Positions 56,498-64,000 of a stretch of 64,000 bases of DNA are shown here, in pieces. Position 1 is the stretch's first letter. Each line of letters starts with the position of its first letter. This DNA comes from Macrosoma leucophasiata. Its lineage: Eukaryota > Arthropoda > Insecta > Lepidoptera > Hedylidae. The stretch covers positions 16,016,001 through 16,080,000 of the forward strand of contig JAWQUS010000030.1 in assembly GCA_036365455.1 (NCBI GenBank), read 5' to 3'. The notes beneath the pieces were generated by a model. It was given only the letters and a program-made list of their open reading frames with translations. It searched no databases and was not told where the DNA came from. The position numbers and the translations under genes are program-made.

Positions 56498-56990
56498 GGG
56501 TGGTAGAGTTCCTGTGTAGGAGCTCGAGGGCGTATTCACCACCGCATTACCTAATTTTGTTCTGCACTATCGTTAGAGAATATGTAATAATACTACGTAT
56601 AGAATGGACACTTCGACGTCCCGCCCGATTTCCCCGTATCACCCAACTTCCTCCTCTGTTATGGGCGACGGTTGGTATTTTCTACGTGCTACGCACACAG
56701 GTGCACGTATAAATACACGTCACTGATTGATGTATGTGTAATAGAGACCAAATTAAGCGTTTGTATGGAATTTTGGCGGAGTGTCCGCGGTGTGCTATCG
56801 TGTTCCGGTTAGATGGTAATGTATGGCCCCGTAATAACTTATCACAGAGACATAACACCTTAGGCCTCAGGAGTGGTAACGCATCTGAATTTTGACCTCT
56901 GGTCTGTGTGGGTGTCTATAGGTTGCAGTCATCACTTAACATCAATGTGAACTGCATGCTTGTTTACCACTTCCATTACATAAAAAAAAA
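56498..56990 (+). mobile_element. SINE-like family A split by a K element
   Basis: The 5' part 56498-56573 ends GCACTATCGT; the 3' part resumes at 56795 with CTATCGTGTTCCGGTTAG and runs to ACATAAAAAAAAA. Confidence 0.85.
56574..56794 (+). mobile_element. Family K element, copy 4, inside SINE A (7-bp duplication)
   Basis: 221 bp from TAGAGAATATG to CCGCGGTGTG. CTATCGT occurs immediately before (56567-56573) and after (56795-56801). The uninterrupted SINE A consensus has CTATCGT once, proving the duplication. Confidence 0.92.
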
Positions 56991-57045
56991 TTGAATATAT
57001 TGGTTCAACCAAACCTTAATAAATAAATCAGCTCTACAACCGCAT

Positions 57046-57517
57046 TAAACCTGGCTTGCACCAAGATATTTGTTAAAGTTAAAGTTATTGTAACATTTCA
57101 CATCCTTCTCTTACTTTGAGAGATTTCTTTAAGTTTTTTTTTGTGTAAACGAAGTGGCAAACAAGCATGCAGTTCACATTGATGTTCAGTGATAACTGCA
57201 GCCTATAGACACCCACACAAAGATCAAGGTCAAGATGCAGATGCATTACCACTCCTGAGGCCTAAGGCATATTATTTCATATTCTCTGCCTAAGGTGTTA
57301 TGCCTCTGTGCCGGAAATTACAGGGCCGTACATTACTACCTGACCGGAACACGATAGTGCTGAACATTACCATTTAGCGGCAAGTATATTAGGTCATGTA
57401 GTGGTGGCTACGCCCGCAAGCTCCGTCACTGGAGCTCTACCACCAGTAGAAGTTAGAGAAGGATGTGAAATGTTGCAATAAATAACCTTAACAAATGTCG
57501 TGGTGAAACCCAGGGTA
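57046..57517. mobile_element. MITE family G, split by a SINE
   Basis: The left part runs from AACCTGGCTTGCACC to AGATTTCTTTAAG; the right part runs from AAGTTAGAGAAGGATGTG to GTGAAACCCAGGGT. Compared with the intact copy at 22129, only the SINE is extra. Confidence 0.82.
57134..57447 (-). mobile_element. SINE-like family A inside MITE G
   Basis: Full minus-strand copy with a small internal duplication near 57255-57300 (CTAAGGCATATT / CTAAGGTGTTAT). Confidence 0.83.
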
Positions 57518-58475
57518 AGAAACTAACTGCGAGTCAACATGTATCACAGACATAAATCCTCAAGTTACCAAACCACTCAATGTGATAGTGCAATTTTTCA
57601 CCGCAACCGTGCCACAGGGCGGCAGATTAGAAGCGGTTCATTCAATATGGATAGGGAACGTACGGACAGATCGATAACACTAGTCTACCTTATTTGAGGG
57701 TGTGTAGAACGAGATGGTGATACCCACGCATTTTGCATTGCTTACACTACATATTGGGTGTTTTTTAGTCTTGTTGCGATTCATTCAAAACATATGGATT
57801 AATGTAAATGAGTTTGTTGGATCGTTTTTTTAACGGATGTGTATACTTAGCTGTTGTCTGTGCATTTTAGTATTAAAAGCGCAAAGGTACTAATAAATCC
57901 CTTCTTACATAATTTAATTCAAAACACGCTCAAAGCTCTTAGTAACTTTCCGTTTATTACAGCTACAGTGATACAATTCTACATAATTATGATCCAACAC
58001 CATTAAGTCTCAAATGTATTCAGTAACTTTATTAGTGGCGATGAATAAATTACACTGAATGTGCCTGAACAAACTCGATTATATTGTTACTAACATTGTT
58101 CTAATCCCCGGGGTTGCTAGATTTTACAGATTATCCTAAAATAAATTGGTTGAACCCACGTTTACGGTAATAAGACAGACGAAGCGGATGTTTGAAATAC
58201 ACTTTTCGTGGCATGTTCATATTTGATTGATTTATATTATGTCTGTTCTAAATTTCAACTTAATCGGTTTAATACTTTCGGAAGAAATAGGCAGTGACAG
58301 TCTGAGAGATAGACACACGAGTGATCTTATAAGTTTATTTTTGACCTATTTAGTTACGAAACCCTAACCCAGTGAGATATTCGTTAAAAGCGCCAAAGTA
58401 ACAGGTAAACCCAGTCTTACTTATTTTAACACGGCAAAAGCTATTTGTAACTCTCCGTTTATTACAGCCAGATGG

Positions 58476-58607
58476 CCGATTACTGAAACGTCACTTAAAT
58501 CTAAGTGAGACTTAAAAGTCTTTCGTGTCTATAAAACTCTTGCAAACGACAGAGATAGCTAGTTATTTGAGGCCTGCTTAAAATTAAGTGACATTTGAGT
58601 ATTCGGC
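58476..58607. mobile_element. MITE family H, copy 2
   Basis: It begins GGCCGATTACTGAAACGTCA and ends TGACATTTGAGTATTCGGCC, the better-preserved inverted ends of the family. Confidence 0.7.
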
Positions 58608-59247
58608 CAAAAGAGACACAATGCTACTCTACTAGCAAAACTCATATACCACTGAGTGAAGTTGGCTGCGTAAACTTTGCGCCAGTCTCTCAGTAGCTCG
58701 CGACGACCACAGACAAGAAAGAAAGCGAGTTTCAAATGGCTTGACAAAAGCTAGACTTCTAAGACTACTGTCACATATTCCTCCTCACGTATTCTTTCTA
58801 TATCATAAAAATCCACCAACACAAATATAAAAAGGTGAGCCAAGTTCAATACAAAAATTATGCTTGGCAGTGGGCTTTGCCGCAAAAAGAATGGAGATCA
58901 AATGAGTGCCATGTTCTATGCAAAATCCAAATATGTATTTATAGGAACAAAATAACAATATGAACAAGTTTAAACTCTATTTCATTGCTTTCAGAATTTT
59001 TTCTCCGCTTATACACAATTACCGAGCTGGATTCCAAATTTCATATTTCTTGGACATTTGGAAGTATGTTAGGTTCTTGATCTATAAATCAGTCAGTCAG
59101 TGGAATATTGACAATTATTGCACCGTCATATCTTTACAACCGTTGGGATTTTATAAGTCCTTATAGATATAAATAAACACACGTAGTTTCAAATATTTAC
59201 TTTAAGCAGGTTTTGAACTATGGAGGCATCAAAAGTGGCACCAAGTG

Positions 59248-59505
59248 GTACAGTACTCAACAATTTATATTGCACATCGAGCCTGCGACAGCGACGAACG
59301 GCTCGTTTCGACTTCGTAGAGCGATATCTCTGTTGTATACTGCCTACGTAAACACTGACAGTCCGGTATTGGTCAAAACTTGATCAAAATGGTCGGCAAA
59401 CGTCAAATAGGTACCGTGCGAAAGAGGTAACGCTCTACAGACCCGAAATAAGCCGAAGTCTCCTTCCTAGGCTCGATGTGCAATATTTATTGTTGAGCAC
59501 TGTAC
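59248..59505. mobile_element. MITE family J, copy 5, complete
   Basis: 258 bp with long inverted ends (GTACAGTACTCAACAATTTA left; the inverse ending TTGAGCACTGTAC right). It is the cleanest uninterrupted copy for reconstructing the family. Confidence 0.88.
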
Positions 59506-59860
59506 GTGTAATATTACATTTGGCGCTGGCCAGCCAGTTCCTTTGCTTGAACTTGGTTTTGACACGCTGCCACGAGTCTAGATCACCTTCTTTGTAGACT
59601 TGTAACTAACTAATGGACGCATTTAAGTTTTGTGCGTACTATACATAATTATGATCCAATACCATTAGGCGTCAAATGTGTTCAGTACCTTTATTAGTAG
59701 CGATGAATAAATTATACGGAACGTGTCTAAACAAACTTGATAATATTGTAACTAACATTGTTCTAATCCCCGAGGTTGCCAGATTTCACAAATTAACCTG
59801 AAATAATTGGGTTTAACCGACGCGACGTTAGCGGTAATATGATAGACGAAGCGGAGTTCG

Positions 59861-60380
59861 CAGTCTTAGGACTATGTGGATGTAGAAATTTTCGAAAAGT
59901 ATATGTTGTATGATCAGGAGAGTAGTGGAGGATACGGTAGGGGTCATGATCCTCTCGCCACAATTAGTCATAGTTCACATCCATGCAAAAACGTTATTTA
60001 TTTACTGGTTTAACTCCAGTGACTGAGTTCGACGGAGAAGGCATTAGCATTTGCATTAAATGGTAGTGTCAATCAGAACAAGCGCGTTTTATGTAAACAT
60101 CTAAAATAAATCAATTAGGGCGGCCACACAAAACTGCGATGCGATGCGATGCGACGCCGCATCGCAGGCGATGTATTCGTGCGAGCTCGCAGATATTTGC
60201 GATGCGATACGAATTCGCAGAAAGTTATGTGTGGGAGCTCTTAAAGCGAATAACAATGAACACACACGGTCCACTAACAGTTTTGTTGTAATTATGTACA
60301 ATATAGATAAATTTGATCTATGAGTGGGCAGCGTTTATTTAATTGAATATGTATAACATATTTATAATAATATATTTTAA
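59861..60380. other. Intergenic DNA with an old SINE A piece and a GATGC repeat
   Basis: 60008-60080 is a family A 5' relic. 60116-60245 has GCGATGCGATGCGATGC repeats bounded by GGCCACACAAAAC and the inverse-like ATGTGTGGGAGC, a possible MITE. Confidence 0.45.
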
Positions 60381-60692
60381 CTGTCTCAGTAGCGTAGTGG
60401 TAGCAGGCCACTTCTACTACGCTGTGGGTCCTGGGTTCGATTCCCGGGTCGGGGACTATCAGAGATAACGGTTTAAAATCCTCTATCTCTGGTTCTATTG
60501 AGATTTTTCCATTTTCTGGAAGTTTCCCAGTACCTCGGAGTTTGGTAATGTACCCGGAGATGGCAACAGTGTCGCCACCTGTTACATGGGCCAAAACGTA
60601 ACCGGCGAGTCGTGGGTGTTTGCATGTATGCTTGAATGCATGCATTTACCTCTGCCTACCCCTTCGGGGATTACGGGCGTGAAGTTACGTAT
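60381..60692 (+). mobile_element. SINE family C, copy 3
   Basis: Full plus-strand copy with both promoter boxes and the CCCCTTCGGGG hairpin end. Confidence 0.85.
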
Positions 60693-61035
60693 TACATATT
60701 TTTTTTTATTAGCGTTTTTAAACATTTTGATATTCTGTGACGACACCCCATCCAATCCCAGTTTTGAGTTTCATTCATGTTATAAAGTTTCGCAATCAAA
60801 TAAAATAAAATAAACCGTTTCTAAAAATAGATATTTAATATCGTTTCTTCCAATATACGCAATGCGATAAAAATCGAAGATAGCTGTATTCGTGAATTTT
60901 ATAGTGAACCCAAATAATGGAGGTAAATGAGTGAATATTATGGATCTTTTTTGTGTAAGAACCGCCTTATTAGTGTATTACTGTTTTGTATCACAGTATA
61001 CAGCGCAGTGAACTAGGTGGTATTTTTTTATGTAA
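60693..61035. other. AT-rich DNA, nothing recognised
   Basis: No gene or shared repeat. Confidence 0.45.
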
Positions 61036-61285
61036 CGTTAGGCTAAAGCGGCTAAACGGTTCGATATGAGCACGGTCGGGTGTGTGATGGGTGACCGCTG
61101 GTGGCAAATTGAAATACGCGTTTCCGTGCTTTGGAGGGCAGGGCCCGTCGGCTGCGGTTGCTATCGAAAGATAGTAGTCGTTAAATCTTGTCGGAGGTTT
61201 TATGGACGGTTTGAAAACATCCAACAACGGGTTGGCCACTAACCCCTATCTCCACCAACCATATGAAGGGTTGCCGTTATTATTA
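61036..61285 (+). mobile_element. SINE-like family D, internally deleted copy
   Basis: The head to CTATCTCCACCAACC is present, then sequence is missing up to GGGTTGCCGTTATTATTAT. Element M starts directly at the ATT tail. Confidence 0.7.
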
Positions 61286-62090
61286 TGTCTCTCGTCAGCG
61301 GGGGGTCCAATTTGAACCCCGGACCTTTGTCAGGCTTGCGCGGGGTCATGGGGGTCCAACACGTAGAGGCCCTTTCGAGAATTTTGATCTACTTTGTAAT
61401 GGGTTTTATTCGGCGAGACCTATCTCTGGTTGCATCAATAGTTAATACAGACACAGACAAACCCCGCAGAATATAATGGGACTATTGTAATGATAAGTGA
61501 TTCGCCAAACTAATGTATGGAAATAAAGATTTTAATTTATTTATTTATTTAAACTTTGGGCTATGTGGGTGAACTGGGGGGACTAGCTGGCTGGGCCTAT
61601 GGAGTGAGATCCGGCACCTGCCTATATTCAACATCTCACATTATCGAATCCTACTTTAGGCAGGTGGTGACTCGCCTCTACTTGGTGGGCCCCCCAAACA
61701 GCCAACCCGATGGTCGACGGGGGGCAACACTGTTGAGAGAGGCTGGGGGTGTCGAGAGGTGTGGCCCCGGTTTCACCATCATGAGCGAGTAATCTCGAGC
61801 TCGGAGCGGGCATCCCCGCTATTATGCCTTTAGACACTTCCACACCACACCTCTTGCAGAAATTATGACAACAGCCTATTATCTACATTTCTGCAAATGC
61901 CATACCTCTAGCGCCCCACTCTGACCGGCCAATGAAGGCAAGCCGGAGGTGAGAGACCTGATGCTCTGTCCGGCCGTACCTCTGTGTGGCGGACGAGGCG
62001 GAGCCCAGTTCTCTCGGAGAAACTCGAGATGATGGTAGGGGGTGGTGTCGCTACTCACCAACAGCTCGCCACAAGCTGCTCTGCCCCCTT
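61286..62090 (+). mobile_element. Element M, longest copy, bounded by ATT repeats
   Basis: It runs from TGTCTCTCGTCAGCGGGG to CTGCTCTGCCCCC and is followed by (TTA)n. The GC-rich interior resembles a 3' untranslated region of a non-LTR element (stops in all frames; short frames only). A 40-bp insertion splits it at 61511-61550. Confidence 0.75.
61511..61550 (+). mobile_element. 40-bp retroelement tail inserted in M
   Basis: TAATGTATGGAAATAAAG then (ATTT)n, flanked by AAAC (61507-61510 and 61551-61554). The uninterrupted site is seen in the M copy at 28905-29242 (CCAAACTTTGGG). Confidence 0.8.
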
Positions 62091-62618
62091 ATTATTATTA
62101 TTATATACCTAATAATCTCACTTAAATAAAAGTATAATAATAAATATTCTCTTATTGGCTTCTAATTTTCAGCAGGGAGGCTGAAAATTAAGATCAAACC
62201 AGCAATCTTATAATCATTTTCAGCGGATTCAGAAAAAAACGTGTATGAACACTAGACACATGATTTATTCACCAAATACCGTTGTAACCAAACCGATTCC
62301 CTTAGGAAAGACTTGTTTACTGGGACTGTATCAAAACAAAATAGATACATAACTTCCAGGACATTACTCTCAAGGTTTATGCTCAGTTTCCCCCAAGGTT
62401 TTCTACATCATCAAAAACAAACATGATTGCTATAACTTATGATATTTCTTTTCGTGTACTGTTCTAATGACTATACTAGCTGTTGCCCGCGGCTCCGCCC
62501 GCGTGTAGGTCACTTTTCGCGTAACCTGTGGAGACTAATCAACTCGTTAGGTCATGTAATACATTTTTCTTCCTATGCTTTGTAATACTTCTTAAGATTT
62601 TTGTAAAACCTTGTTTGT
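62091..62618. other. AT-rich DNA with an F-like phrase at 62478
   Basis: CTAGCTGTTGCCCGCGGCTC is the F/RTE-like opening. No gene. Confidence 0.45.
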
Positions 62619-63848
62619 TTCACTAATTTTACGAACCGGGTCGTGATGCGATATAGATATTGGGTAAAAACACTTTTTACCTTCATTCCGACGTTTCGAC
62701 TCGGTTGCACAAGCCGTGGTCGCGGACAGACTGTTGTAACAGCAAAATGTCAAATTGCGGGTGGCTTGATGTTCTTCTACCTACAAGTTGCGTGATTATT
62801 GTGGAGGCCGGCACACAACGCTCACTGTATCCGACGATAGGTCCGATGTTACATCGCGCGATCCTAAATTGTTTATGACCGGTGTCCAGGTCGGAGACAA
62901 TTTATATCCATCTTCACGATTGAAATTGTTTTTGTACTTATATATTTCAATCGCCGCTCGTATTATCCTGGGATAATAATAACGTTTAGTGGAGAGGACT
63001 CTTGGATTGTAAAGATTGATCCAATGATTAGTCACCGAGGTTAAAAGGTGTTCCGCGATCGCCGATTTTTGCATCTGTCGGTTTTTTAGGGCTGCGATGT
63101 GTTCTTTGATCCTTTCCTGGACGCTGCGTTTTGTCTGTCCAATGTACACCTTACCACAACTGCACTGTACTTTATACACCCCTGGATTCTGATACGTAAT
63201 CACGTCTTTCGGGCTGCGTAGATGTGTAGCTAATTTGGATAACGAAGTGTAGACAGTCTTAATCGAGTTCTTTCTCAACACCGTGCCTATTTTGTCTGTT
63301 ACCCCTTTCACATATGGTAAGAAAGCTAATTGTCGACTAACATCTGGACGCTTTTCCGTATTCGATTTTCGCAGCTGTCTTGGTGGCTTATATCCATTGC
63401 GTACAAGTACCTTCTTTACGTGTGATAGCTCAGATTCAATATGGTCAGAATCGCATAGGTTATAAGCTCTGTTCTCTAAGGAGGCTACCACAGAGTACAG
63501 GTGACGAGGGTGATGGTGGGATGACGCGTGCAGGTACCTATCAGTGTGTGTGGGTTTCCTGTAAACAGTGTGTACCAAGGAACGGTCTGTCTTCACCATC
63601 ACTTTGACATCCAGAAACATCGGACCTATCGTCGGATACAGTGAGCGTTGTGTGCCGGCCTCCACAATAATCACGCAACTTGTAGGTAGAAGAACATCAA
63701 GCCACCCGCAATTTGACATTTTGCTGTTACAACAGTCTGTCCGCGACCACGGCTTGTGCAACCGAGTCGAAACGTCGGAATAAAGGTAAAAAGTGTTTTT
63801 ACCCAATATCTATATCGCGTCACGACCCGGTTCGTAAAATTAGTGAAA
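62619..63848 (-). mobile_element. 5'-truncated Penelope-like element with inverted terminal repeats
   Basis: Arms 62619-62850 and 63616-63848 are about 232-bp inverted copies of the same non-coding repeat (CCGACGTTTCGACTCGG, CGCGGACAGACTGTTG). Penelope-like elements usually carry terminal repeats and often leave truncated copies with an inverted extra repeat, which this matches. The unique part between the arms encodes the C-terminal region of the protein on the minus strand. Confidence 0.88.
62866..63612 (-). pseudogene. Penelope-like element: RT C-terminus + GIY-YIG endonuclease
   Basis: The minus-strand frame is open right across both inverted arms. The genuine part begins FLDVKVMV (the RT end, with [12 protein letters not shown] and [11 protein letters not shown]) and continues to [20 protein letters not shown], the GIY-YIG-type core (here VYK...VYIGQT) with QERIKEH downstream, and ends near TPVINN. 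The catalytic RT motifs A to C are missing, so the copy cannot be autonomous. The residues predicted outside 62866-63612 come from the terminal repeats and are not original protein. No frameshift is seen in this segment, suggesting fairly recent arrival. Confidence 0.85.
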
Positions 63849-64000
63849 TGAGTGTTAAACGCGAGTGTTTTAAAAGTTATATTGCAAACCTTGTTTGGAG
63901 AGGACAATAAATGTTTACATTATTTTTGATTTATTATTATTATTAAATCATCCCATGGCATCCCACAGGAACTTTTTTTCGGTATAAAAATTCCTATCCT

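Larger units (their letters stand above)
57870..59860 (+). repeat. Diverged local duplications
   Basis: 57959-58184 and 59636-59860 are diverged direct repeats sharing TACATAATTATGATCCAA, CTAACATTGTTCTAATCCCC and GACGAAGCGGA. 57876-57965 and 58385-58470 share AAAAGCGC(C)AAAG and CCGTTTATTACAGC. No coding function is evident. Confidence 0.65.

Noticed and set aside
62660..62878. Plus-strand 72-codon frame beginning MGKNTFYLHSDV
   Set aside because: It is the terminal repeat of the Penelope-like element read in one arm; the same residues appear on the minus strand from the other arm.

Overview
The window is insect nuclear DNA, most likely from a moth or butterfly. The evidence is an AT-rich background, one insect-type tRNA-Glu, one spliced exon of a conserved neuronal gene, and a very high density of short dispersed elements. 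These include poly-A or (ATT)n-tailed SINE-like repeats, tRNA-headed SINEs, MITEs, non-LTR retrotransposons and a Penelope-like element. Nothing bacterial is present, and most long open frames are by-products of repeats. Everything here was read by eye; no search was run.

Genes. (1) 33070-33741 (+) is the first coding exon of a CDK5 activator (p35, Drosophila Cdk5alpha): myristoylation-type MGTVLS start, basic KKHS...WKR stretch, then the start of the cyclin-like fold, ending at a CAG|GTAAAC donor. I recognised no later exon in the remaining 30 kb, so if the gene is intact everything from 33742 onward is one giant intron. (2) 14864-14935 is tRNA-Glu(TTC). (3) 24872-25221 (-) is a decayed intron-containing pseudogene resembling the N-terminus of insect proteins that carry a YqaJ-type recombinase domain. 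(4) 46775-49648 is an intact 957-codon frame of a retroelement with a C2H2 finger, a reverse transcriptase with YLDDG, a CHC knuckle and a restriction-like endonuclease.

Layout. 1-4655: sparse AT-rich DNA with a few MITEs and one SINE. 4656-8633: a degenerate EN+RT non-LTR element, itself split by a small poly-A insertion with target duplication. 8.6-32.7 kb: layered SINEs and MITEs, a G-rich 15-bp minisatellite (19.75-20.55 kb) and an unusual interleaved inverted repeat (23.27-23.54 kb). 32.8-33.8 kb: GC-rich promoter-proximal region and exon of the CDK5 activator. 33.8-42 kb: putative intron with more SINEs, MITEs and tRNA-like repeats. 42.07-46.18 kb: a 4-kb satellite built on ATCGAT, with inverted arms and higher-order repeats. 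46.2-49.8 kb: the intact retroelement beside that satellite. 50-64 kb: nested SINE/MITE insertions, local duplications and a rearranged Penelope-like element.

The most interesting combination is the large inverted ATCGAT satellite, the intact restriction-like-endonuclease retroelement next to it, and their probable position inside one intron of Cdk5alpha. The window also records insertion history well: many elements sit inside others, several have clear target-site duplications, and two DNA-transposon-like families have consistent duplications of 6 bp and 7 bp.

Repeat family letters used below: A, poly-A SINE-like (starts ACTGGTGGTAGAG, ends ACATAAAA); B and C, tRNA-headed SINEs; D, (ATT)n-tailed SINE-like; E, short (ATAC)n-tailed repeat; F, 'actagctg...cccgcgg' dispersed repeat; G, H, I, J, P, inverted-repeat MITEs; K, 7-bp-duplication element; L, 6-bp-duplication MITE; M, element found in ATT repeats; N and T, tRNA-like repeats; O, 'accggccaagtgcgag' element.
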